Shown here: piece after piece, positions 1-8,010 of the stretch
Layout of the letters: the number at the start of each line of letters is the position of its first letter
Numbering within the stretch: the stretch's first letter is position 1
Assembly: GCA_964620595.1 (NCBI GenBank)
Contig: CAZUHP010000001.1
Span: 186,001-250,000 of the forward strand
Source of the DNA: Desulfocarbo sp964620595
Lineage (GTDB): Bacteria > Desulfobacterota > Desulfarculia > Desulfarculales > Desulfarculaceae
Direction of reading: 5' to 3'
DNA length: 64,000 bases
Notes under the pieces: model-generated
Database searches by the model: none
Told to the model about the DNA's origin: nothing
The model's input: the letters and a program-made list of their open reading frames with translations, nothing else
Made by a program: the position numbers and the translations under genes

Positions 1-612
1 GGCCGGGCTCACCTGGTGGTCCAGGCGCTCCAGGGGCGGGCCCGAGGGCCCGGCATAGGAGGCCAGGATGTCGGTCAGGTGCAGGCGGGTGAGCCGCCGG
101 TCGGCCACCAGGCCCATCATGAAGGGGCTCCAGTCCTCGCCCGCCAGTTCCTGGCCGTCCAGGCGCCAGCCGCGCAGCCGGGCCTTGGGCCAGCCCGCGG
201 CGATGGAGGCGCACAAAAGGCTCAGGTTCAGGTTGTAGACCTCCTCCACCGGCCGGGACCACACCGGCCGCAGGAGTCCCCGCAGCCGGGCCAGGCGCAG
301 GCGCAGGGGCTCGTCCGCCGCGGCCGCGTCCTCCAGGGAGGCAGGGTCCAGGATCAGCACCCGGCCCCGGTGGCGGCAGGCCAGGGCCAAGGGGGCCTGG
401 GCCGGAGTGACCAGCAGGTCGGGCCGGCCCAGGGCGGCCAGCAGGGGGGTGGTCTGCAGGAAATCGCCCAGCCGGGCGAGCTGGATCACCAGCCGCCGAC
501 CCCCGGGGGCGACGGGGGGGGCGGGGGCGACGGGGGGGGCGGGAGCCACGGGGGGGGCGGGAGCCACGGAGAGGGCGGGGGGGGCGGAGCGGGGTTTAGA
601 CGAGGCCGGCAC
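1..612 (-). CDS. Glycosyltransferase family 9 (heptosyltransferase-like), 3' end beyond window
   Basis: This is the N-terminal 204 codons of a gene leaving the window at its left edge. After a low-complexity leader the protein reads RRLVIQLARLGDFLQTTPLL, the usual first strand and helix of GT9 enzymes, which transfer heptose or related sugars from nucleotide donors. I chose the GTG at 612 because AGGAGG sits 7 bases upstream and it overlaps the previous stop by 17 bases, as elsewhere in this operon. The leader (about residues 16-36) consists of VAPAPP repeats encoded by 18-base units. On the + strand these contain four runs of exactly eight G (514-521, 532-539, 550-557, 577-584). Such tracts just inside the start of a sugar transferase suggest slipped-strand phase variation. 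The sugar and acceptor are unknown; the context suggests flagellin glycosylation. Confidence 0.8.
   Translation of the reverse strand, partial: MPASSKPRSAPPALSVAPAPPVAPAPPVAPAPPVAPGGRRLVIQLARLGDFLQTTPLLAALGRPDLLVTPAQAPLALACRHRGRVLILDPASLEDAAAADEPLRLRLARLRGLLRPVWSRPVEEVYNLNLSLLCASIAAGWPKARLRGWRLDGQELAGEDWSPFMMGLVADRRLTRLHLTDILASYAGPSGPPLERLDHQVSPA
511..590. repeat. G-rich tandem repeat inside the 5' coding part of the GT9 gene
   Basis: The + strand carries 18-base units of the form GCGGGGGCGACGGGGGGG, which drift to GCGGGAGCCACGGGGGGG towards higher coordinates. Each contains a run of eight G. In the minus-strand gene each unit encodes six residues (V-A-P-A-P-P), so whole-unit changes keep the frame while one-base slippage in a G8 run breaks it. 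The core GGCGACGGG recurs at other loci in the window. Confidence 0.85.
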
Positions 613-2383
613 GTCGCACCTCCTCCACCAGGTGGGCGGGCGCAGGCCGGACGCGCCGGAGGGCGGCGTCCGGGTCCAGGCTGCCCGGGGCCGGACCCTC
701 CACCGGCGCCACCGCCAGCCAGCGGCCGGCGTGGTAGCGGTGGGCGCCCTTGCCCACCAGGCCCCGGGGCACGAAGGCCAGCGCCATGCGCCGCCCGGGC
801 AGCAGTTGGATCAGCTCGTCGCGGCCCAGGTCGTGCCAGCGGCCCAGGTAGCCGGGACTGATCAGGGGCCAGGCGCCACTGGCCACGCACAGGACCACCA
901 GGCCGTTGGGCTGGCAGGAGGCCAGCGCCTCCTTCAGGAAGGCGGCGGGGTCGGGCTGGCGCTCCAGCCGGTCGCGGATGACCAGGGCGTGCAGGCCGGC
1001 CGCGGCCCCGGGCGAGGCCAACTCCTCCACCTCCGCCCCGGGCAGGCGGGCGGCCAGGCCGGCGGCGGTGCGCCCCTGGTCCGCGGCCAGCACCCCCACC
1101 CGGGCCTGGTCCGTGGCCCGGTCCAGGGCCGGGGCCACCAACTTGGCCAGCTCGTCCAGGAGGCGGCCCTCGGCCGGGTCGGGCGGCACCGGCCCTTCCT
1201 CCATGACTTCCAGCGGTCGGGCCAGCACCTGGCCTGCTGCCTGGCGGTCGCCGCCCAGGAGCAGGCTCACCGCCAGGGAAGGGCCCTGGCTGGCCAGGCG
1301 CTCCTCGATCTTCGCGAGGAACAGCGCCTCCCACTCCGCCGCGATGAGCGCCCAGTCGTGGCGCTGCCACACCTGTTGGCGGGCAGCCTCGGCCGACTCG
1401 GCCGCGCGCCGGGGATCGCTCAATAGCTCGAGCGCGCGCTGGATATAGGCTTCCAGGTATTCCGGCGACCCGGGCTCGCCCGGGACCAGCAGCTCCGGCG
1501 TGTAGACCGTCTCGGAAAGGGCAAAGGCGTCGCTGGTGAGTATCGGGGTGGCCACCGCCTGGGCCTCCAGGGCGGCTATGCATGATATCTCTGGAAATAC
1601 GCAGGGATACAAAAGAGCCTCGCAAGAGGCCAAGTGGCGGTAATAGGCTTGTTTGGGCAGGGGGCCCAGCACCTCCACCCCGGGGGATTCTTCGAGCAAT
1701 CGCTCGATCTCGGCATACTCCTTTTGCAGGCTGGGGTGGATGGCGGTGTCGTTCACCTGGTAGCCGCACACGGCCAGGCGCAGGTGGGGCAGCTCGGCCT
1801 TGAGCCGGGGCCAGATTTTTTCGAGCAGTAGCTTCAACCCTCTTTCGGGCCGGGATACATAGGTCACCAGGCCGGGCTGGCGCTCCACCCCCCGGCTGGC
1901 CCGGGCGATGAGTTCCAGGTCCAGGCCGTTGCGGGTGATGACCAGCTTTTCCACGCAGGCCGGCAGCCGGGTGGCATAGTCCTGGGCGTGGAATCCGCTC
2001 AACACCAGGGCCAGGTCCATGAGTTCCAGGCGGGAGGCCAGCTCCTGGGGCTTGTCCAGGATGTCGTGGTTCCACAGCACCTTGAGCCCGGCCTGCAAGG
2101 GCAGGTCCAAGGCGGCGAAGAAGCGGCTCACCACCAGCAGGTCAAAACGTTCCTCGCCCGCGGCGTGCACCAGTTCCTTGCGGTCGCGGTAGCGCACCCC
2201 GCGGTAGAGGCCGGGCTTGGGGCAGCGGCAGAAGACCTGCACCCGGTGGCCGCGCTGGGCCAGCGCCCGGGCCACCTGGACCAGGGCGGTCTCCGAGCCG
2301 CCCAGGGCCCGCTCCTCGGGCGAGGCGCCATGAAAGGCCTCGCCGTCGGTGATGAATCCTATGGCCAGGCTGGGCCGGGTCAT
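596..2383 (-). CDS. Glycosyltransferase family 4-like protein with degenerate methyltransferase-like C-terminus
   Basis: The 595-residue protein has a GT-B glycosyltransferase in residues 1-350. GGSETALVQVARALAQRGH (28-45) is the acceptor-side loop and helix of GT4 enzymes, and E265-x7-E273 in the EISCIAALE segment is the donor-binding EX7E motif of retaining GT-B transferases. After a linker, residues about 420-510 follow the pattern of a class I SAM methyltransferase, with a first strand at VGVLAADQG and a later segment RDRLERQPDPAAFLKEAL followed by NGLVVLCV. The glycine-rich SAM loop (GxGxG) is not recognisable, so catalysis there is doubtful. The start ATG overlaps the stop of the GT2 gene (ATGA). 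It probably extends or decorates the flagellin glycan; the sugar is unknown. Confidence 0.8.
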   Translation of the reverse strand: MTRPSLAIGFITDGEAFHGASPEERALGGSETALVQVARALAQRGHRVQVFCRCPKPGLYRGVRYRDRKELVHAAGEERFDLLVVSRFFAALDLPLQAGLKVLWNHDILDKPQELASRLELMDLALVLSGFHAQDYATRLPACVEKLVITRNGLDLELIARASRGVERQPGLVTYVSRPERGLKLLLEKIWPRLKAELPHLRLAVCGYQVNDTAIHPSLQKEYAEIERLLEESPGVEVLGPLPKQAYYRHLASCEALLYPCVFPEISCIAALEAQAVATPILTSDAFALSETVYTPELLVPGEPGSPEYLEAYIQRALELLSDPRRAAESAEAARQQVWQRHDWALIAAEWEALFLAKIEERLASQGPSLAVSLLLGGDRQAAGQVLARPLEVMEEGPVPPDPAEGRLLDELAKLVAPALDRATDQARVGVLAADQGRTAAGLAARLPGAEVEELASPGAAAGLHALVIRDRLERQPDPAAFLKEALASCQPNGLVVLCVASGAWPLISPGYLGRWHDLGRDELIQLLPGRRMALAFVPRGLVGKGAHRYHAGRWLAVAPVEGPAPGSLDPDAALRRVRPAPAHLVEEVRRAGLV

Positions 2384-3558
2384 GCCGCTTCCTCCAACTG
2401 GGCCAGGAGGCGCAGGGCCGGGCGGTCGCCGGGGCGCTCATCGAGCACTTGCTGCAACCTTGCCCGGGCCTCGGCCCGCCGGCCCTGGGCCATGAGCACC
2501 CGGGCCAGGTCGGTGGGCGGGGCCGGGTTGTGGGGCTGGCGCTGGGCGGCGCGCTCCAGGGCGGCGCCGGCCTCCTCCAGCCGGCCCAGGTGCTCGCAGG
2601 CGCGCCCCAGGAAATAGTCCGCCCAAAACAGGGTCTTGTCCGGGTCCAGATCCACGAAGGGAGCCCCCAGTCCCAGCTCCCGGGCCAGGGCCAGGTGGTG
2701 GGCTGCGCCTTGCCAATCTTCCAGGGCATAGGCCAGCCGGCCCCGGTGGTAATGTCCCAGGCCATGCTCGGGCTCCTGGGCCAGGAAGGCGTCCAGCACT
2801 TCCCGCGCCTGCTTGGGCCGGCCAAGGCGCTCCCAGGCCTGGGCCAAGAGGAAATGGGAGTGGGCCCAGACCTCTGGGTTTTGCTCCCGGGCGGTCGCGC
2901 TGGCGACCACCTGCTCCAAGTGGCTGGCAGATTTGCTGAAATCGCGCAAGTTCGCCAGGGTGCGCCCGGCCTGGAACCGGGCGTAGAAGTCCGCCGGGTT
3001 TTCTTCGAGCATTTGGTTTAATAGCTTCAGATAGTAGCGCCCCTTGGACTTGGCGTGCTGGGGATCGGCATAGCCCCAATGGCGCACCACCAGTGGCGTG
3101 GGCAGGGAAGGCCACTGCGGGGGGTGTACGAGCTGTTCGTGCACCCGCCCCGCAAAGCGGACCTCGGGCCGGCGGGGGAAGCAGCGCTTTTGCCACAAGC
3201 GCTCGCCCGAGGGCACCACCTGCTCCAGGGCCCAGAGCACTGCTGGCCCTTTGGGCAGCCGCCGCCGCAGCTCGCCCACCATCTCCGGGGCGAGGGCGTT
3301 GTCGGCGTCCAGCCAAAATAGCCAGTCAGCCCGGGCCTTTGAGATGGTAAAGTTGCGTGCGGCGGCAAAGTGGTCGCACCATTGGAACTCGTATACCCGG
3401 GCGCCCAACCCGCGGCAAAGCTCCGGGGTGCCGTCCGTGGAGCCGGTGTCGGCCACCACCACCTCGTCGAAGCAGGCCGCCACCGGCCCCAGCGAGCGCC
3501 CCAGGTTGTGGGCCTCGTTGCGCACGATCATGATGAGTCCCAGACTGGGTTCAGGCAT
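2380..3558 (-). CDS. Glycosyltransferase family 2 with C-terminal TPR repeats
   Basis: The 392-residue protein starts with a GT-A fold: LIMIVRNEAHNL (about 8-19), VVVADTGSTDGT (33-44) and the metal- and nucleotide-binding LFWLDAD. This layout is typical of SunS-like GT2 enzymes that glycosylate proteins. From about residue 180 to the end there are helical pairs with tetratricopeptide spacing, which usually bind the acceptor protein or a partner. The start overlaps the maf stop by 8 bases and the stop overlaps the next start by 4, so translation is coupled. I infer a role in glycosylating flagellin. Confidence 0.85.
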   Translation of the reverse strand: MPEPSLGLIMIVRNEAHNLGRSLGPVAACFDEVVVADTGSTDGTPELCRGLGARVYEFQWCDHFAAARNFTISKARADWLFWLDADNALAPEMVGELRRRLPKGPAVLWALEQVVPSGERLWQKRCFPRRPEVRFAGRVHEQLVHPPQWPSLPTPLVVRHWGYADPQHAKSKGRYYLKLLNQMLEENPADFYARFQAGRTLANLRDFSKSASHLEQVVASATAREQNPEVWAHSHFLLAQAWERLGRPKQAREVLDAFLAQEPEHGLGHYHRGRLAYALEDWQGAAHHLALARELGLGAPFVDLDPDKTLFWADYFLGRACEHLGRLEEAGAALERAAQRQPHNPAPPTDLARVLMAQGRRAEARARLQQVLDERPGDRPALRLLAQLEEAA

Positions 3559-5089
3559 ACAAGTCCTCGGCCATTTGCTTCAACATATCGGACATACGCT
3601 CTAGTCTCTGGGCAGCCTCCGAAGGGGCCTCCCCCGGGGCCAGGTCCGCCAGGGCCGCGGCTGCGGCAGTATTCTGGCCCGCCGCAGCCAAGGCCGCGGA
3701 TAGTCCGTCGTTTTCCAGGGCGGCCAGGCAGCGGCGCACCTGGGCCCGGGAGGCCATCAGGTTCTGCACCACCTCCCCGGCCTTGGGCCGTGGCACCGTG
3801 CGCAGCCGGCGCGCGACCGCGCTCCGGTCCACCCGGACCCGGGGAAGCTGGGCCAGGGCGTCTTGTAAAAGTAAATGCTCGAAACCATCCAGACGGGCTC
3901 CCTGGGCAGTGGCGTTTATCACCCGCGGCCCGCTGCCCCGCTTGGCCAGATAGGCGGCCGTTTCCTGGTACCAACTGATATAGCTCAAGAAAACCGGGGA
4001 GGTTTCTGCCTGGCCGCCGCCGATGGCCGGCACCATGATCTTCTCGGGCCGCTGCTCGTCCTCGCCCCCGGGCCGGCCCTGGGCGTGGATGCGCCCCCCG
4101 CTGTAGGCCAGGTCCTGGCCCACCAACACGATGGGGTCGCACCCCCAAAGCACGGCCAGGGCAAAGGCCGCGCTGGTGGCGTGGCCGCCGTTGGGCAGGC
4201 CCAGGCCGCCGCCGCTTAGCTCGGCTGCCCAGGGCTGCAAGTGGAACAGCGCCTTGCTGCTGCCGGGCCATCCGGTGAAATGTTTGCAATGACCGCTCGT
4301 TGCGGCTGCCAGCCAGGTGCGGGCGGGGTCTGCCTCCCCAAACTGGCGCGACTCGTCCTTGGCCTCCAAGGCCACGGCCAGGTGCAGGGCCTCGCCCACC
4401 CTGGCCAAGGGACCGATGGCCGAGGCCGCGCCCAGGAACAGGGCCCTGCGGCTCAATCCCGCTAGGCCGGCCAGGCTTTCATCCAGGGAAGGACCCGCTC
4501 CCACCACCACGGCGGGCAGGCCCTGGAAACGCTGGGCCAGGCGGGTTACGTCGGGACATTCAAGTACATACTTGAAATTTGCGCGCAGGTTGTCCAGCCA
4601 GGTTTCCTGCTTGGCCCGGCGGGTGTGCAGGTCTATGCGGCTGCGGCTGAGCGCCTGCTGCACCACCTCCTTGGCCTGGGCTACCAACTCGGGTTCGCCC
4701 TGGCGATAGGCCCGGGGCGCGAACACCGCCACCCGCCCCGGCTGGTCCTGGCTGTACACCAGCCTCTGGCCAAGTGCCTCGGCCAAGGCATTCACATCGC
4801 TGACTATATCCACGCCGGTCAAGTCCGGACCCAGGCTTTGGGCCAGGGCCCGCCGCCGGGGGTCGGGCTCGAACACCACCACCTGCGGGCCCTGGGCCAA
4901 GCTGGCGGCCGCCTTGGCGTGCCAGCCCAGGCCACTGCCCGCCAGCACCAGGGTGTCTGCCGGGCCGGCGCCCTTGAGCAGTCCGGCCAGCTCGGCCTGG
5001 GCGGCCTGGAGGGCGCCTTGGGGGGGGTGGAGGGGATGGCCCCCCAGCAGGCACTCGCCGTTGTCTGCTATGTAAATCTCTGTGCTCAC
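3551..5089 (-). CDS. maf: Motility-associated factor (Maf) glycosyltransferase, DUF115 family
   Basis: The 512-residue protein has the DUF115/MAF_flag10 core. VVVGAGPSLDESLAGL (about 194-209) is the nucleotide-binding GAGPSLD loop, followed by LFLGAASAIGPLARVG and a VLVGQDLAYSGG segment. Family members transfer nonulosonic acids (pseudaminic or legionaminic acid) to flagellin Ser/Thr in the cytoplasm. The N-terminal 150 residues form a second Rossmann-like region (VLAGSGLGWHAKA). It is the central gene of the glycosylation operon and is translationally coupled on both sides. No nonulosonic acid synthesis genes are in the window, so the donor sugar is unknown. Confidence 0.88.
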   Translation of the reverse strand: MSTEIYIADNGECLLGGHPLHPPQGALQAAQAELAGLLKGAGPADTLVLAGSGLGWHAKAAASLAQGPQVVVFEPDPRRRALAQSLGPDLTGVDIVSDVNALAEALGQRLVYSQDQPGRVAVFAPRAYRQGEPELVAQAKEVVQQALSRSRIDLHTRRAKQETWLDNLRANFKYVLECPDVTRLAQRFQGLPAVVVGAGPSLDESLAGLAGLSRRALFLGAASAIGPLARVGEALHLAVALEAKDESRQFGEADPARTWLAAATSGHCKHFTGWPGSSKALFHLQPWAAELSGGGLGLPNGGHATSAAFALAVLWGCDPIVLVGQDLAYSGGRIHAQGRPGGEDEQRPEKIMVPAIGGGQAETSPVFLSYISWYQETAAYLAKRGSGPRVINATAQGARLDGFEHLLLQDALAQLPRVRVDRSAVARRLRTVPRPKAGEVVQNLMASRAQVRRCLAALENDGLSAALAAAGQNTAAAAALADLAPGEAPSEAAQRLERMSDMLKQMAEDLYA

Positions 5090-6633
5090 AGGATATATCC
5101 TTTGCGGGCCGCCTGGTGTTGCTTGGCTTGCAGCTCGCTGCCCTCGGCCAGCTCCCGGGCCCGCTCATAGGCCTGGAAAGCCTGGTTGGGCGCGCCTTTG
5201 GCCAGGAGCAGGTCTCCCAGGAGTTCCCAGGCCTCGGCCAGCCCAGGCTCCCGCTTGGTTGCCTCAAGTAAATGCTCCACGGCACTCCACAGGACGGGGT
5301 GCAACCCCTGGCGGTTGAAGCCTATGCTTACTTCGCAGCCCTCCCGGGCCAACAGGCGTGCCGCAGCCAGGTGGAACAAGGCCTCGCCCGGCCGGCCGGG
5401 CAGGCCGAGACCCTGGCGGGCCTGGCGTAACTCGCCCCGGCTGCCGGCCTGTTCCGCGGCCAGCACCCAGGCCAGGCGCTCCCGCCCGCTGCCCATCTCC
5501 GCAGCCCGGCGCAGATGGGGCAGGGCCTGTTGGGGGCGGCCCAGGCAAAGCTCGGCCAGACCCGCGGCCCGGGCGGCGGGCAGGGGGTCCGCGCCGTCGG
5601 CCGCAGCGGCGCGCAGGCGGGTGGCGCCGCGCAACACCCGGCGGCCGCCGCCCTTGGCTGGCCAGCGCAGGCCGGCCATGAACAGGGCCTCGCCCTCCAG
5701 GCGCAGGGCCTCGCCGCCGCGCGCCCGGGGGCGGCTGGAGAAAGGTTTTGCCTGCATGACCTCGATATGACGGATGATATCTGCCGCGCGCCGCTGGAAG
5801 CCGTGTTCGGCCCGCACCAGCTCGCGCCCCTGGCGGCGCAGCCGGTCGCGGAGAGTCTTGTCTTTGAGCAATTGCTCCAGCTTATCCTCCAGGTCCTGGG
5901 GGCCAAAGTAGACCAATTGCTGGTACTCCTGGAACAAAAGGTCCATGTCACCCGGCGCGGCCTCGCTCAGCAGGCAGCCGCCAGCAGCCATGGCCTCCAG
6001 GGGCCGGGTGGTGACGCCCGGGAACAGGTTCTCGTTGAGGGTCACCTGGTGGCTGGCGTACAGCCGGGCCGCCTCCTGGGTGGGGAACCAAGCCTCCTGG
6101 CGGCCGCCCCGCACCGTGAGCCGGCTGAGCTTTGCCACCTTTGCCAGAAGAGCCGAGCGCTTGGGCCGCACCCGCTCATCCACCACCCCCACGAAGCAGA
6201 CCCCCGCCTCCTCGGGGCCGCTTGCCTCCACCTCGTACAGGGCCGGATCCACGGCCACCGGCAACCAGACCGCGCCGGGGTGGCTGGCGGCCAGGTCGCG
6301 GGCCTCGGTCCGCTGGTCCAAGAACGCCAGGTCAAAGAGCTTGGCGTAGGGCATTTGCCAGAAGCGGTTGAGCGGTGCGTCCACCCCGTAGAAGGCTGTG
6401 ACTGCCTGGGCTCCGGGCAGGCCGGTGGGCAGGCAGCGGCTGCCCACGTTGTCGGTCACCAGCACGGCCTCTGGCTCGAAGCCACGTTTATTCAGTAACT
6501 TGGAAACCATGACCCAGTCGGGATCCGGGTCGGCCAGGGCCAGGTCGCCGCCAGGCCCGCAATACAGGACCTCGTGGCCCAATTCGCGTAAGGGCTTGGC
6601 AAAAGTGTCGTTTCCCAGGATTACCAGGCGCAA
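5086..6633 (-). CDS. CgeB-like family 1 glycosyltransferase with TPR-like tail
   Basis: The product (515 residues from TTG 6633) is a GT-B protein of the CgeB/YkvP type. It has LRLVILGNDTFAKPLRELGH at the start, the segment VCFVGVVDERVRPKRSALL, and TLNENLFPGVTTRPLEAMAAGG, which holds the C-terminal donor-site motif. From about residue 330 the rest is helical with TPR-like repeats. An in-frame ATG at 6696 lies inside the sigma-54 promoter and upstream of the predicted transcript start (about 6678), so it cannot be used. TTG at 6633 is preceded by AGGAGG at a 7-8 base spacing. It is the first gene of the glycosylation operon; the sugar is unknown. Confidence 0.82.
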   Translation of the reverse strand: MRLVILGNDTFAKPLRELGHEVLYCGPGGDLALADPDPDWVMVSKLLNKRGFEPEAVLVTDNVGSRCLPTGLPGAQAVTAFYGVDAPLNRFWQMPYAKLFDLAFLDQRTEARDLAASHPGAVWLPVAVDPALYEVEASGPEEAGVCFVGVVDERVRPKRSALLAKVAKLSRLTVRGGRQEAWFPTQEAARLYASHQVTLNENLFPGVTTRPLEAMAAGGCLLSEAAPGDMDLLFQEYQQLVYFGPQDLEDKLEQLLKDKTLRDRLRRQGRELVRAEHGFQRRAADIIRHIEVMQAKPFSSRPRARGGEALRLEGEALFMAGLRWPAKGGGRRVLRGATRLRAAAADGADPLPAARAAGLAELCLGRPQQALPHLRRAAEMGSGRERLAWVLAAEQAGSRGELRQARQGLGLPGRPGEALFHLAAARLLAREGCEVSIGFNRQGLHPVLWSAVEHLLEATKREPGLAEAWELLGDLLLAKGAPNQAFQAYERARELAEGSELQAKQHQAARKGYIL

Positions 6634-6688
6634 GGGATGCCCCTCCTGCTCGGCGCCCGCCGCGCGGACACGGGTTCGCCCCTGGTGG

Positions 6689-6704
6689 TGCAACACTTGT
6701 GCCA
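6689..6704 (-). promoter_or_regulatory. Sigma-54 (RpoN) promoter of the flagellar glycosylation operon
   Basis: On the minus strand the site reads TGGCAC-N5-TTGCA, a full match to the -24/-12 consensus with GG and GC at the right distance. The predicted transcript start is about 6678, which leaves a 45-base leader to the TTG start at 6633. It shows that the sugar-transferase genes are co-regulated with the flagellar structural operons that carry the same element. Confidence 0.88.
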
Positions 6705-6900
6705 GGGTCCCGGCTGGGCCTTGGGATATAATTGCTGTGATAGCAACTAGTTATGCGCTAAAGCCGCGGCAGGAGAGCCTGGCGGCAAATAATGCCTACA
6801 CCCAGGCGGCAGGATGCGTCAAATCCCTGGCTGTGACTTGGTGTGAAAAAAGTGAAATTATTCGGGCGGGCGGGTTAAAGAATCTGCTTGGTGCTGCCGA

Positions 6901-7359
6901 TCAAACCTTGTGAAAGCGACCGCCAGCCAAGGGGCCGGCCGGTGCTGCTTCCAGGTATGCCCGGCGGGCGGGTCCGGCAAAGGCCGTGGCCGCAGTGGCT
7001 ACCTGGATCGTCTGGCAGCCCGGGGGCGGCGGCGCCGTTTCCAGCAGCAAGGAGGCAAGCTGCTGGCGCTTCAATGCCTCGCTGAAGTCGGGCTGTCCTG
7101 CCTGCACCCGGTGCTTGGACCTGGGGGCCGGGGGCGGGGAGGGCGCGTCCGGGGCGGGGGCGGCGGGCGGACGCCGGCCTTCCACTTGCAGGCGCCGCCA
7201 GGTGAAGTCCAGGCTGAACAGCCTGGTGCTCAGGGTGAAGGAATGACTGGTGAGGGCATAGTTTCCCCCCTCCCCCTGGGTGGGAGAGGCATGGTCGTGG
7301 GCGCCGCGGTCGCTTGATATCTCCGGCAGGGGCGCCCCGGGCGTGACCTTGCTGACCAT
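6901..7359 (-). CDS. Hypothetical protein, Pro/Ala-rich centre
   Basis: This is a 152-residue protein I do not recognise. The first 25 residues are polar. A segment reading SFTLSTRLFSLDFTWRRLQVEG (about 39-60) has alternating hydrophobics and could be a beta-rich patch. A proline/alanine-rich linker (about 63-82) follows, then a helical part with SEALKRQQLASLLLE. There is no signal peptide or membrane segment. Support for a real gene comes from a sigma-70-like promoter with consensus spacing just upstream and a GGAG 8 bases before ATG. It is divergent from the sigma-28-controlled flgM unit and upstream of the sigma-54-driven glycosylation operon, so a motility link is possible but unproven. 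Confidence 0.6.
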   Translation of the reverse strand: MVSKVTPGAPLPEISSDRGAHDHASPTQGEGGNYALTSHSFTLSTRLFSLDFTWRRLQVEGRRPPAAPAPDAPSPPPAPRSKHRVQAGQPDFSEALKRQQLASLLLETAPPPPGCQTIQVATAATAFAGPARRAYLEAAPAGPLAGGRFHKV

Positions 7360-7402
7360 CCGGTGCGGCTCCGTGGGGTAAAAACCCGATCTAGCTAAAA
7401 AA

Positions 7403-7431
7403 ATTATATCTCACCCCCTTCGGGGAGGCAA
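7403..7431 (-). promoter_or_regulatory. Sigma-70-type promoter for the 152-aa hypothetical gene
   Basis: On the minus strand the site is TTGCCT, 17 bases, TATAAT: a perfect -10 and a 4/6 -35 at ideal spacing. The predicted start near 7396 is about 37 bases upstream of the ATG at 7359. It lies back to back with the sigma-28 element of the divergent gene. Confidence 0.7.
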
Positions 7432-7475
7432 CCTGCTTTCTGGCCGGAAAATTTGACCTGGGCCTGAAAAAAATA

Positions 7476-7503
7476 TAAAGTTTGGTCATGGGGATGCCGA
7501 TGT
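7476..7503 (+). promoter_or_regulatory. Sigma-28 (FliA) promoter of the DVU0524-flgM unit
   Basis: TAAAGTTT (7476-7483) is followed after 12 bases by GCCGATGT (7496-7503). The FliA consensus is TAAAGTTT-N11-GCCGATAA, so both boxes match well (8/8 and 6/8) with a spacer one base long. Transcription would begin near 7510, just ahead of the GGGAAG ribosome site of the next gene. FliA itself is encoded at 21496-22269. Confidence 0.8.
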
Positions 7504-7528
7504 ACCTTATGAAGGGAAGTGTAGGCAC

Positions 7529-7966
7529 ATGGCCATCACCTCTTACCAGGTCCAGAACATACTCCGGACTTATGCCAAGCAGCTAAGCCGGGGGCAACGT
7601 CTGGCCCGGAACCGGGCGGCCAAGGAACCTGCGCCCAGCGACCAGGTGAACATCAGCATCGAGGCGCGGCGCAAGCAGGTGATCGAAAAGATCACCTCCG
7701 AGATAGTGGCCAACCTGGGTTCCCGCCTCCCCGGAGTGGGCCAAGGCCTGGGAGGGGTGGAGGAACAGGCCCTGGCCCAGCTTTCCCAGGAGTATGGCAA
7801 GAACCTGGACATCTACCCGGACGAATCGTCGGGCCTGTTGATGTTCAGGGTGGTGGACCCCCACGAGGGCACCGTGATCCAGAACCTGGACGCCCAGGAG
7901 TCGGCCAAGCTTCAGGACAGGTTGTACGCCATCACCCAGGAGATCATAGACCGCAACATGGTCTAG
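7529..7966 (+). CDS. DVU0524-family FlgM-associated protein
   Basis: The 145-residue protein begins ITSYQVQNILRTYAKQLSRG and continues SDQVNISIEARRKQVIEKI, the signature of the family found beside flgM in sulfate-reducing Desulfobacterota. The N-terminal third resembles FlgM in carrying a V-x-(I/L)-S motif ahead of a helix. The C-terminal half (about 70-145) looks like a small globular FlaG-like domain (LLMFRVVDPHEGTVIQNL). Its biochemical role is not established. It has a sigma-28 promoter and precedes flgM by 154 bases on the same strand, so the two are probably co-transcribed. A late-class flagellar role is likely. Confidence 0.8.
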   Translation: MAITSYQVQNILRTYAKQLSRGQRLARNRAAKEPAPSDQVNISIEARRKQVIEKITSEIVANLGSRLPGVGQGLGGVEEQALAQLSQEYGKNLDIYPDESSGLLMFRVVDPHEGTVIQNLDAQESAKLQDRLYAITQEIIDRNMV

Positions 7967-8010
7967 CGATCACAGCCGTTGCGCTCCGCACGGCAGACTT
8001 CGAGGGAGCC

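Noticed and set aside
6732..6746. TTGCT/AGCAA hairpin downstream of the 152-residue gene
   Set aside because: Only five pairs with a weak T-rich tail; too short to call a terminator.
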